This document shows positions 9,199 to 18,224 of a stretch of DNA of 58,710 bases, piece by piece (the stretch's first letter is position 1; every line of letters begins with the position of its first letter). The position numbers and the translations under genes were made by a program. The notes below the pieces were generated by a model. That model did no database searches, was not told where the DNA came from, and was given only the letters and a program-made list of their open reading frames with translations. Origin of the DNA: an uncultured Clostridia bacterium (lineage in GTDB: Bacteria > Bacillota > Clostridia > Christensenellales > Aristaeellaceae); NCBI GenBank assembly GCA_945928315.1, contig CAMENN010000003.1:1-58710 (forward strand), in the 5' to 3' direction.

Positions 9199-10322
9199 GG
9201 CGATTCTTTGGCGGATGATTTCTTTTTTCGCCCCTTCATCCTCGGGGCTTCCGGAAAAAAAGGGGCGTCCTCCACGGCTGTGTCGGGTTCTTCCACGGGC
9301 GTCGCCGCCTGCTCGGGCAGCTCCGGCTGAGCAGTCTTCTGCACAAACTTGTGATTCAGCGCCCGCCGCCTGGCGTTCATGCTCTCCTGCACGATGGTGG
9401 TAAAGAGCTCCATGCTGAAATCCGGCTGCTTGGCGTTGGCCATCCCCTCCGGGGACGCTACCGCCACCAGCGTCAGGTCGTCGGTAACCCGCTGCGTGTA
9501 TTCCTCCGACTGCAGAAAGGTCAAATACTGCTCCATGGCCGTCTCGGCTGCGCCGTCACTGTCTTGTGCCAGCTGCTTCATGGCGTCCTCCATGAAGGCG
9601 TAGCAGATGCCGTTGAAGTAGTTGATACCGAAGTAATCGGGGTGGCTCTGCACGAAGGCGTCCAGCACGCCATCGGTCGCCATGACGAAACCGGCAACCT
9701 CCGGCACCAGCCCGAAGCTCCATGCCTTCTCGCCGCATTGCAGCGGGTAGACGCTGCTCGCTTCCTCGCCCTTCATCCGGCGGGTCGCCATTTCCACGGT
9801 ACCGTCGGGCAGCTGGGCGACAATGCCGTCGTCCCCCGCGTGCCCATGGTAGAGGCACTTTCCGTCATAAATCGCCAGCGTCAGGGTGGATTGCAGGGCG
9901 AATACCATCTGCGGCGGCTCCGCATCGTCCGCCAGGCGCTCCACCGCATCCTGCGCGGCCCGGAAGGCGGAAACCATGATTTCCTTCATCTGCTTGCGGA
10001 ATTCTCCGCTTTCGGCGTCCAGCCGAAGGCGCTTTCCGCCCGCCAGATCGCTCAGCGCTTCCCGGGCGCTTTCCAGCGCAGCGTTCACCGCCGTATAGGC
10101 GCCCCAGTGGGAGAGCTTGCAGCTGCCCACACCGTCGGCGATGGCGGCAAGGAAAATACCCTCATCCTCCATCCAGCACAGGGCATGCGCATCCTGACAG
10201 GGTGCGGGCGGCGTGCTTTTCCTGTGCGACGCGCCCTGAAGCGTGATGCCGAAGGCCGCAACGGCGGGATTCTGCACGGCTTCACAGACTTCATTCTGTG
10301 GGAATTCCTGCAATAAATCCAT
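9177..10322 (-). CDS. PP2C-family Ser/Thr protein phosphatase
   Basis: CQDAHA, AIADGVGSCK, HAGDDGIVA, VMATDGVLDAF and DDLTLVAV motifs of PPM/PP2C. Confidence 0.87.
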   Translation of the reverse strand: MDLLQEFPQNEVCEAVQNPAVAAFGITLQGASHRKSTPPAPCQDAHALCWMEDEGIFLAAIADGVGSCKLSHWGAYTAVNAALESAREALSDLAGGKRLRLDAESGEFRKQMKEIMVSAFRAAQDAVERLADDAEPPQMVFALQSTLTLAIYDGKCLYHGHAGDDGIVAQLPDGTVEMATRRMKGEEASSVYPLQCGEKAWSFGLVPEVAGFVMATDGVLDAFVQSHPDYFGINYFNGICYAFMEDAMKQLAQDSDGAAETAMEQYLTFLQSEEYTQRVTDDLTLVAVASPEGMANAKQPDFSMELFTTIVQESMNARRRALNHKFVQKTAQPELPEQAATPVEEPDTAVEDAPFFPEAPRMKGRKKKSSAKESPWRFWPW

Positions 10323-10334
10323 AGCGACACTCCT

Positions 10335-11168
10335 TTACGATTTTGTGATGACCTTGCCTCTGAGCATAAGCAGACGGAGGGTACGGAACGGATAGCTGAG
10401 GCAGAAAAGCAGCATCGCGCTGCACGCAACACCCGCGCCAGCCTTGTCCAGCGCATCCCACCGGTTCCTTCCGCCGAGTCTTCCCAGCATGCTCAGATTG
10501 TGGGCAATATGCGTCAGGGGCATGTTCTCAAGAATCAGAAACGCACCATACAGCGCCCCGACGCTGAACCAAATGCCCAGAAACGGCCACTTGAGGACGA
10601 TGCGTTCATGGAAGGAGAACAGGCTGAGTGCGCCATCGGACGACGCACTGACCTGCGCCGCCAGCTCCGAGGGCGTTTTTTTCAGGCGCGCAAAGCTGCC
10701 AAAGAGCCCCCAAAACCCGACGAGCAGACCCGGAGCCACCGTTGCCAGCGATAATTCGATGAAATCCCCGGTGCGATTCCCGTAGTACAGCCAGTTGTTC
10801 AGCAGAAGGCAGAGGGCGATGACGAGCAAAAGCAGCATCCGGAAGATGTACATGAATTGGTTTCTTCGGAACATCCGCAAAAGCTCCGGCGACAACGCCC
10901 CCGCCGCCGGTTGCTGCGCTGCGGCGCGCTGCGGCTGGGGAGCCTGCTGCTGCACCACGGGCGGCGTCTCCTGCCGGGGCGGCGGCGTCTCCTGCCGGGG
11001 CGGCGTCTCCTGCGCTTGCTGATGCGGCGGAATCCATGTTTCCGGCTCCACGTCAATCTCAATCGGCCCCATGACGTTCTCCGGGGCCTGCTCCAGATTC
11101 AGCCCGCATGCGGGACATACGCGTACATCCTCCGAAAAAGTTCTTCCGCAATAAATACACGTTTTCAT
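10335..11168 (-). CDS. zinc-ribbon, Pro/Gln-rich linker, multi-TM protein
   Basis: N-terminal CIYCGRTFSEDVRVCPAC; QETPPRQETPPPRQETPP repeats; TM segments; start at 11168 after SD aaggagat. Confidence 0.7.
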   Translation of the reverse strand: MKTCIYCGRTFSEDVRVCPACGLNLEQAPENVMGPIEIDVEPETWIPPHQQAQETPPRQETPPPRQETPPVVQQQAPQPQRAAAQQPAAGALSPELLRMFRRNQFMYIFRMLLLLVIALCLLLNNWLYYGNRTGDFIELSLATVAPGLLVGFWGLFGSFARLKKTPSELAAQVSASSDGALSLFSFHERIVLKWPFLGIWFSVGALYGAFLILENMPLTHIAHNLSMLGRLGGRNRWDALDKAGAGVACSAMLLFCLSYPFRTLRLLMLRGKVITKS

Positions 11169-11200
11169 GAATATCTCCTTTGTTTTCGACAGCCGGACAA

Positions 11201-12592
11201 TCAGATGCGATCTGCGATCAGGATGATACCGAGCAAAACAATGCCCCAGAAAAGAAGCGGTGCGAGGCAGCTTTTGTAGCAACCGGTTATCTCACTGGCT
11301 AAGCTGCCGTTATTCTGCTGCTGAGCGGGAGCCGCCGGCGGCGTGGGAGACGCGGCAGATGGTTTCGGTTGCGCGGGGGGATTGGCCGCAGCAGGCTTGG
11401 GCGGGCTGGCGGGCTTTGAAGAGGCTGCGGCAGACTTTGCCGCGGCTGCCTTTGCGGTTTGCGCCTTGCGGAACGAGGCGAGCCGCGCATCCGCTGCGCA
11501 CAGCCCGCATTTGCCCATATGACGCAGGTAGAAATGCCTTGCGCTGTTGCGGCAGCGGTAGGCCTGGCCCGGGGTATAGAACTGGTTCATGAACTGCTGC
11601 AGGTCCGTCACCCATTGGGCGGCGGTGGTGCGCTCCCTTGCGCGCTCCTGAATGTTCGATGCGTCGTAATTGAAGGTGCGGTAAAAATCCTTGACCAGCT
11701 GCTGCGACACCATCTCGTTCAGATAGGGCGCGCCGATGGGCACCGTCAGATCCGTATAATTATGAATAAAGGGGCATTTGCCGTTCACAAGGTGATCCAG
11801 CCGCTGGTTGGTGGAGGTGGAATCCTTGATGACCACCAGATTTTTCCCAGTGAAGGGATGGAAGTTGTTCATCAGCAGCTGGAAGATGTGGATGGCGAGG
11901 GCGAAATTGTCGCTGTGCTTGGAGAACACCGCGCCGGGCGAACGAAGGTTGCGCCCCTGCAGCTCCGGCGCCAGATAGTCCTGCGTGCCGGCGCAGCAGC
12001 GGAAATGCATGCCCGAGGCGGTATCCAGCAGATCAAAGCTGTCGTTGTCCAGCATGGTGATGAGGCCGCCGGGCGATACCATGATGTTCTTGCAGTTCAG
12101 GTCGCCCACGATGCAGTTGCGGGCATGCAGATACGCCACGGCCTTGGCCAGATTGAGCGCCACCTGCAGGTTGAACATCCAGTTGTAGTCGGGGAACATG
12201 GCCTGCGCCTTGGGCATATCGCAGCCGCGGGCGATCGTGCAGATTTCCACGCCGTTCTGTATAAAGGGCATGGTGTAGCCGATAAAGGCGCCCTTTTCAT
12301 CGCAGAGAATATCCTGCGGCCAGGCCAGGGCGAGAATCACCTTGCCCCTGCTGTCGCGAAGGTCCTCGATGGGATGCTGCACCATGTAGCGGATTTTGCC
12401 TTCGACCTCGGGTTCCACCTTCTTGTAGATTTTCCCCACCAGTTTCTCCCCGGTAATCCGGTATACGCGGCCCTCGCCGCCGGCGCCAACCTCTTTCCCC
12501 AGGGTGTAGCGCCGCCCGTTCAGGCCGCAAACCGTGCTGCCTTCCTGCACAGCCATGCCGCCACCTCCTGAGCTTTCGATAATACGCTTCAT
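11201..12592 (-). CDS. Ser/Thr protein kinase-like protein (YegI/TerY-P triad type) with C-terminal Cys-rich and Pro/Ala-rich region
   Basis: VGAGGEGRVYRI Gly loop, LVGKIYKK, catalytic loop VGDLNCKN, LDNDSFDL (DFG-like), DYLAPEL (APE); C-terminal HFYLRHMGKCGLC. Confidence 0.87.
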   Translation of the reverse strand: MKRIIESSGGGGMAVQEGSTVCGLNGRRYTLGKEVGAGGEGRVYRITGEKLVGKIYKKVEPEVEGKIRYMVQHPIEDLRDSRGKVILALAWPQDILCDEKGAFIGYTMPFIQNGVEICTIARGCDMPKAQAMFPDYNWMFNLQVALNLAKAVAYLHARNCIVGDLNCKNIMVSPGGLITMLDNDSFDLLDTASGMHFRCCAGTQDYLAPELQGRNLRSPGAVFSKHSDNFALAIHIFQLLMNNFHPFTGKNLVVIKDSTSTNQRLDHLVNGKCPFIHNYTDLTVPIGAPYLNEMVSQQLVKDFYRTFNYDASNIQERARERTTAAQWVTDLQQFMNQFYTPGQAYRCRNSARHFYLRHMGKCGLCAADARLASFRKAQTAKAAAAKSAAASSKPASPPKPAAANPPAQPKPSAASPTPPAAPAQQQNNGSLASEITGCYKSCLAPLLFWGIVLLGIILIADRI

Positions 12593-12726
12593 TGTAACAA
12601 ACCGCTCTGCCGGCAGCAAGGAAATTTCCGGCGAATTGCTGCACAAAAAGTGCAAATTTTCCGGGCGGTCATCCGCATGCCGCACCCTCTGCACAAAAAG
12701 GACAAAATCGCGCACAAAACCGGAAA
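12593..12726. promoter_or_regulatory. divergent intergenic control region between kinase operon and STAND NTPase gene
   Basis: 12-bp direct repeat CTGCACAAAAAG at 12639-12650 and 12689-12700; GGAAATTTCC palindrome at 12620-12629; TTTTCCGG (12657-12664) inverted at 12720-12727 (CCGGAAAA). Confidence 0.45.
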
Positions 12727-15717
12727 ATGGACGGCCTGCGCTTGAAAAAGGACGGCGCAATAGAGTATCCTTATAAGGTCAAAGATTTGAGAAAGGTGCT
12801 GACTCAGGTGGAGAGAATCACGCTTTCCCTCAAAAGCATATACCGGCTACTGATGAACGATGATTTCCCGGTGTACTCGGATCGGGTCATCGGCAAAAAG
12901 CAGCGAAAGGGGCAGACGCTGCTGCGCTTTTGGAAGGATATCATGGCGCACGAGTTCTGCTCCCTGCCCTACGGCAAGATGATCTGGCGGGACGACGGCA
13001 TGCGCAGCCGTTCCTTTTCCAATCTGTGCAACCGCAACGACGAGCTGAAGATTTACCACGAGTACGCCAGAGAGCTGGGCTCGTGCATTTCTGCCGATAC
13101 GCTGCTCCATCAGATTGATCTGTTTGAGCGCTTCCTCACGGCGCGGGAGTATTCCGACGCGGCGCTGCGCTACCGCACCGGGGCGTTCCTGCGCGTGCTT
13201 CATGACGATGAGTGCGTCACCGGGGCGATCGGCGGGCATCTCGCGGGCATCTTCGAGGCGCTCAGCAGCAATACGGACGCCGAACCGGAGCTTGCCGCGT
13301 TCCGCGCGGCGTATCTGCTGACGGTGATGACGCTGTATGCGGCGGCGGGGACAGCCATGGGCGATTCCTGCATGGCTGTGCTCCGGGACGATGCGCTCGG
13401 CATGGACGCCCTGTGGGCGCTGCGCACGCAGAAGCAAACGCAGGGCAACCGCGAGGTCCGGATTCTGACGGCCTACTCCGCGCTCTTGCAGGACACCTCC
13501 CTGTCCCGGAACCGCTTTTTCGGGCGGGAGGCGGAGCTGTTCGACCTGCAGGACCTCGCGGCGTCCGGGCAAAAGTGCCTGATCTCCGGCATCGGCGGCA
13601 TTGGCAAAACGGAGCTGCTGCGCCAGCTGGTTCGCCGCTGTCTCGAGGAGCGCCTGGTGGACAAGCTGGCGATCATTCCCTACCGTACGAGTCTGGCGGA
13701 GAGCATGGTCTATGCGTTCCCGGATCTGATGATGCTCAAGCAGGACGAGGCGCTGCACAGCGCGCTCTACCGGCTGCGGCGCGAGGCGCAGGACGGGACG
13801 CTGCTGCTGCTCATCGACAACGTGACCAACGACGCGGATGCCGACGCCGGCTTGCTTTCCCTTGCCGAGCTGCCCTGCACGGTGATGGCGACCTCCCGGC
13901 TGTCGGCGCTTTCGGGCTTTGAGCCGTATCCGCTGGGCGCGCCCGCCCCGGACGCCTGCGCACTGATCTTCCGGGACAACTACGGCAGTCCCCTCTCTGT
14001 CGCGGAGCGCGGCGAGCTTTCACAGCTTTTGTCCCGCCCGGACTTCTGCCATCCGCTGACCCTGCGGCTGATGGCCCGCGCGGCGGGGAGCAAGGACTGG
14101 ACGGTGGGCGCGCTGCGCGAGAGCCTTTTGCACGATGCGGCGCTGACCTATGTGGAGGACGGGCAGCAGGTCAGGATTGAGCAGGTGCTCGCCCGGCTGT
14201 ATCCCGCCAACCGGATTCCCAAGGGCTGCGAGACGGTGATCCAGCTGTTCACCCTGCTGCCCCGTGACAGCTATCCGGCGGACACGCTGCTCACGGATTT
14301 CCCGCAGCTGTTCCCGGATCGCGACGAGCTTGCCCGGAACCTGGCCCTGCTGGTGCGTCAGGGCTGGCTGGAGCAGGATGAAAGCGGTTGCTCCATGCAT
14401 CCGCTCATCGCCCAGTGCCTGCGCCGCAAGACCCTGCCGGAGTCCTGGCTGGCGCCCTTCCTTTCCAATCTGCGCCCGCGGCTGTCCGGTGCAGACCGGG
14501 AGTTCTCTGCCGAATGCCGGCGTGCCGTTGCCATCATCCCGTACAGCCTGCAGTTCCTGACCGGCCCCATCAGCGGCGCGCTGCTGATGGATCTGATGGA
14601 TGCGATGGATATGCAAGTTCCTTTCCAGTCGCAGAGGGAGCAACACTGTCAGTGGCTGAAGCAGCTGCTGCGCCGCTGCCCGGACCGGGACGATACCGTG
14701 GACGTCTCATGGCACGGGCTGCTGTGCATCTGGTCGATGGATGAAGAGGAAACGGTACGGGCTGTCTTTGACAAGCAGCGTCAGGCGCGTACCGTCCCGC
14801 TGGACAGGTATCTGGAATTCTGCCATGCCGCCAGCTCCCAGTTGGCCTTCAAAAATCCGGTCTTGTCGGAGCAGCTGGCCCAGGCTGTTCTGGCTGAGGC
14901 GGACGCTCCTGCCGTGAACAAAGTGCGCGCCTATCTCAGACTGGCACAATGTGCGGAGTTTGCCGGACACGCTGAAGAGGCCCTGCATCTGGCCCGAACC
15001 AGTCTCCAGTATTCGCAGGATCCCCAGGTGTGCTGTGGCAGGGAAGCCCTGGTGAGTTCGGCCTTCTGCGCTACGCTGTGCATCAAGTTCGGACAGGGCG
15101 AGGAAGCAAAGCCCCTGCTGGACAGGTTGGGGACAATCGACACGCTCTCCATGTACCCGGATCTCTATTGGGAATATTTGTTTGCCCTTGGCACGTGGGA
15201 GCTGTATTTCGGCGACATGGATAACGCCCGCAAGGCGTATGAACAGGCGCTGCAGAGTGCCGAGGAACTCACGGGAAAAAATCCCGCCTACTTTGATTGC
15301 CTCAACCAGCTTGCAATTATCGCACAGCGGCAAAATCGCTTTGACGATGCGAAAGCCGCTTATGAGGAAATCCTCGACGAACGCTCCGGGCATGTGTACG
15401 GCAACGTCGCCCGGAACAATTACGCCGTGCTGCTGCTGGACATGGGGCAGCCGGAGGAGGCCCTGCACGTCATCGCGCAGGTGCTGGCCATCGCGCGGGA
15501 GCATGGCGGCATCGCCCTGGGCGAAGCCCTTCGGAATAAGGCCCGCGCCCACGGCATGTTGGGCGACAATGCCCAGGAGCGCGAATGCCTCACGGAAGCG
15601 CTGCCGCTGCTGGAGCAAGCCTACGGCCCGGAGCATCCCAGACCCACGGCGGCGAGGGAGCGGCTTGCGCAGCTGCGGGAGCAGGAAGCGCAGGCGGAGC
15701 AACCGCTTTCACCATGA
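12727..15717 (+). CDS. STAND/NB-ARC-like NTPase with TPR-like C-terminus and uncharacterised N-terminal domain
   Basis: FFGREAEL, Walker A GIGGIGKTELL, Walker B LLLLIDNV, sensor VMATSR, HPLTLRLM (GxP-like), winged-helix-like region, then helical repeats (AFAGHAEEALHLARTSL, FGDMDNARKAYEQAL, NRFDDAKAAYEEIL). Exact start uncertain (no clear SD at 12727). Confidence 0.85.
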   Translation: MDGLRLKKDGAIEYPYKVKDLRKVLTQVERITLSLKSIYRLLMNDDFPVYSDRVIGKKQRKGQTLLRFWKDIMAHEFCSLPYGKMIWRDDGMRSRSFSNLCNRNDELKIYHEYARELGSCISADTLLHQIDLFERFLTAREYSDAALRYRTGAFLRVLHDDECVTGAIGGHLAGIFEALSSNTDAEPELAAFRAAYLLTVMTLYAAAGTAMGDSCMAVLRDDALGMDALWALRTQKQTQGNREVRILTAYSALLQDTSLSRNRFFGREAELFDLQDLAASGQKCLISGIGGIGKTELLRQLVRRCLEERLVDKLAIIPYRTSLAESMVYAFPDLMMLKQDEALHSALYRLRREAQDGTLLLLIDNVTNDADADAGLLSLAELPCTVMATSRLSALSGFEPYPLGAPAPDACALIFRDNYGSPLSVAERGELSQLLSRPDFCHPLTLRLMARAAGSKDWTVGALRESLLHDAALTYVEDGQQVRIEQVLARLYPANRIPKGCETVIQLFTLLPRDSYPADTLLTDFPQLFPDRDELARNLALLVRQGWLEQDESGCSMHPLIAQCLRRKTLPESWLAPFLSNLRPRLSGADREFSAECRRAVAIIPYSLQFLTGPISGALLMDLMDAMDMQVPFQSQREQHCQWLKQLLRRCPDRDDTVDVSWHGLLCIWSMDEEETVRAVFDKQRQARTVPLDRYLEFCHAASSQLAFKNPVLSEQLAQAVLAEADAPAVNKVRAYLRLAQCAEFAGHAEEALHLARTSLQYSQDPQVCCGREALVSSAFCATLCIKFGQGEEAKPLLDRLGTIDTLSMYPDLYWEYLFALGTWELYFGDMDNARKAYEQALQSAEELTGKNPAYFDCLNQLAIIAQRQNRFDDAKAAYEEILDERSGHVYGNVARNNYAVLLLDMGQPEEALHVIAQVLAIAREHGGIALGEALRNKARAHGMLGDNAQERECLTEALPLLEQAYGPEHPRPTAARERLAQLREQEAQAEQPLSP

Positions 15718-15729
15718 CGTTGCATAAAA

Positions 15730-15768
15730 CGGCCCTGTCCGGGTTTTCGCCGGGACAGGGCCGTTTTT
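15730..15768 (+). terminator. Rho-independent terminator after STAND NTPase gene
   Basis: CGGCCCTGTC-CGG...CCGGGACAGGGCCG stem followed by TTTTT. Confidence 0.85.
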
Positions 15769-16145
15769 GCCGGTCGTTATAGCCACAGTGCGCTTGCCTG
15801 GCAGTCCATGCCTGCCGCAGCCAATCGCCCACGGGCGAAAGTCGGAAGGAAACCCCATCCTCCGGGAGGAGCCGGCATCTGTACCTGTGCAGCCCGGCGA
15901 TCTTCTTCAAGTGCTGAACACGGTCGCACTCCCGGCTCCGCCCATCCATAGCGTCAAGCAGTATGAAGCCGATCCCGACGATGTGTATCGCCGCCTTGGC
16001 TGCTGATGCTCTTTGATGCGCATGCGCACCGCGTTCCTGAATCATTTCCCGCATCGCGCTGCTCCTGCGACACCAAAACGCCTCTCGCACACCAGCCTGC
16101 AAAACCGGAAGCGATGCAGCCCATCGTCCCTCATCCCCGAGGTTT

Positions 16146-16199
16146 CCAAAGGGGCCGCAGCCCCTTGGCACACTGACCTTGCCCGCAAGGTCTAGTGTG
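16146..16199. repeat. tandem hairpins, mobile-element/oriT-like structured DNA
   Basis: CCAAAGGGGCCGCAGCCCCTTGG hairpin directly followed by CACACTGACCTTG-CCCG-CAAGGTCTAGTGTG hairpin. Confidence 0.5.
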
Positions 16200-16379
16200 T
16201 TATACCTTCGCGCAAGGGACAGGCACACCCGACCGGCAGCTCTGCGCTTCTCCCTCCTGGCCCGGCGCGAAGGGATACCGTGCCCCGCTCCCGTCGCTCC
16301 ACGGACGCCGCCATTCTCTACGCCGGATTCTCCTCGTCGTGTTTCCGCGCTCCGTGTCCTACCAATTCCATAACGCTTG

Positions 16380-16435
16380 GCATTTGCAGTCCTTTGGAAT
16401 CCATTTCCGAATGACTGCAAATGCTTTTTCTATGC
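16380..16435 (+). promoter_or_regulatory. attenuator/terminator-like hairpin upstream of DUF3987 gene
   Basis: Perfect 12-bp inverted repeat GCATTTGCAGTC/GACTGCAAATGC followed by TTTTTCTATGC. Confidence 0.5.
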
Positions 16436-16635
16436 CTTTTATACCTGCAAGAAGCGCACCGGTACGCCCTGCGCAATGCAAAAATTTCGAAAAAAACACA
16501 GAAAATCTGAAAACAGGGTTCCAAAGCCCCTTTTCCCACACATGTCAATAGTAGAGGAAGAATATGGATTCGGCCTCATCAGGGCTCCCATTTCTCCCGG
16601 TTTCCACATGGCTATTTTGAAGGGAGGCAGATCGT

Positions 16636-18183
16636 TTGAACTTCATCCAGAACACTAAAAACCCTAAAAACACTGAAAACCCCGTCTCTCACACCGGGCA
16701 GGCTCCGGGCTTGTTCAACCCCTATGTCCCTCTCACGCCCAGCGCAGACACGCTGCCCGCATTCCCGATTCATTGCCTGCCGCTGCGATTGCAGTCCTAC
16801 GTTGCCGCCGTCGCGGAGCACACGCAGACGCCGGTGGACATGGCCGCCGGTATCTCGCTTGGCGTGCTCGCCACCTGCCTGCAGGGAAAGGTCCGGGTGG
16901 AGGGTAACCCGGGACACTACGAGCAAACCAGTCTGTATGTGTTCATCGTCGCCAATCCGGGCGCGCTCAAATCCGCTGTCATCCGTGCCATGACCGCCGT
17001 CATTGAGGACTACGAGCAGGCGTACAACGAAAGGCTGAAGCCGCAGATTCGCAAGCGCCGTCAGGAGCGCGAGGCGCTTCAGCGGCAGATCAACCGCCTG
17101 AACCGCCAGCTCGAACAGAAATACGACAGCATGACCGAGTTGGAGCTTCAGCACGCGCAGGACAATCTGGCCGATCTGTCGGCAATCCAGCCCCTGCAGA
17201 TCTTCACGGACGATTGCACGAGCGAGATGATGGTCAGGCTGCTCAAGGACAACGGCGGGCGCATGGCGCTGATCTCCGCCGAGGGCGGCGCGTTCGACGC
17301 GATCATCGGGCGGTATTCCAAGAAGCCCAATCTGGACGTCTGGCTCAAGGGTATCTGCGGCGACACCATTCGAGTGGATCGTCTGAACCGTGAGCCGGAT
17401 TATGTCCGGCACCCGGCGGTGTCCATGATCCTGACGGCACAGCCCAGCGTGCTGAGCGAAATCATGCAGAACGGCATGCTCGACGGGCGCGGCTTTCTGG
17501 CTCGCTTCCTGTATGTGAACATCCCGCCGGCGGCAGTGCCCCGGTCCTTCCAGTCTGCGCCAATCCCACAGGATGTGCAGGAGGATTACCGTGAACTGAT
17601 TCACGGGCTGCTGAGCCTGCCGCCGGAGACGGACATCGTGCTGCACCTTTCCCCCGAAGCTGTTGAGCTGATGGGAGGTGTCTGCAACGGGTTGGAGCAG
17701 TACCTGATTCACGAAGCCCGTGATATGCGCGAGTGGGGCAGCAAGCTCATCGGCCTCGTTCTGCGGATCGCCGGGCTGATTCACGTAGCCTCAGGGCTGA
17801 CCGGGGACATCAGCGCCGACACGATCAGGCGCGCCATCTGCATCGGACGGTACGCATTCCAGCACGCCATGTATGCCTATTCCATCATCAGCGCCGACGA
17901 AACTATCGAGAAAGCGCTGCACGTCGTGTCCAGGCTGCGCAAGCACCGCATCCGGGACATCAGCCAATCCGCTCTGTACCAGCTTTGCCGTGGGCGGTTC
18001 TTCCGCGACGCGAAGGAGCTGGTGCCCGCTTTGGAGCTGCTGGAGCAGCACGGCTACATCTGGCGGGACACGCCGCTCTACAGCGGTGTGAGCAGACCGC
18101 CCTCCCGCACGATCCATGCCATCTCATCAATGCCCGTTATCCCGCCATCCACGATGGCACCATCGACTGCGATTCCTCCATGA
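16636..18183 (+). CDS. DUF3987 (YfjI-like) protein, C-terminus probably altered by rearrangement
   Basis: TTG start after SD gggagg; NPGALKSAV P-loop-like, LISAEGGAFDAIIGRYSKKPNLDVWLKGICGD, LTAQPSVLSEIMQNGMLDGRGFLARFLYV typical of DUF3987; anomalous final ~25 aa. Confidence 0.75.
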   Translation: MNFIQNTKNPKNTENPVSHTGQAPGLFNPYVPLTPSADTLPAFPIHCLPLRLQSYVAAVAEHTQTPVDMAAGISLGVLATCLQGKVRVEGNPGHYEQTSLYVFIVANPGALKSAVIRAMTAVIEDYEQAYNERLKPQIRKRRQEREALQRQINRLNRQLEQKYDSMTELELQHAQDNLADLSAIQPLQIFTDDCTSEMMVRLLKDNGGRMALISAEGGAFDAIIGRYSKKPNLDVWLKGICGDTIRVDRLNREPDYVRHPAVSMILTAQPSVLSEIMQNGMLDGRGFLARFLYVNIPPAAVPRSFQSAPIPQDVQEDYRELIHGLLSLPPETDIVLHLSPEAVELMGGVCNGLEQYLIHEARDMREWGSKLIGLVLRIAGLIHVASGLTGDISADTIRRAICIGRYAFQHAMYAYSIISADETIEKALHVVSRLRKHRIRDISQSALYQLCRGRFFRDAKELVPALELLEQHGYIWRDTPLYSGVSRPPSRTIHAISSMPVIPPSTMAPSTAIPP

Positions 18184-18224
18184 CCGTCGTGCTGCCCGGT
18201 AACAGGGCGCTGCCAGTCTCGTTC

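Noticed and set aside
15590-16420. 276-aa minus-strand ORF in the gap after the STAND gene
   Set aside because: Crosses a strong terminator and hairpins, lacks an RBS and domain; likely non-coding.
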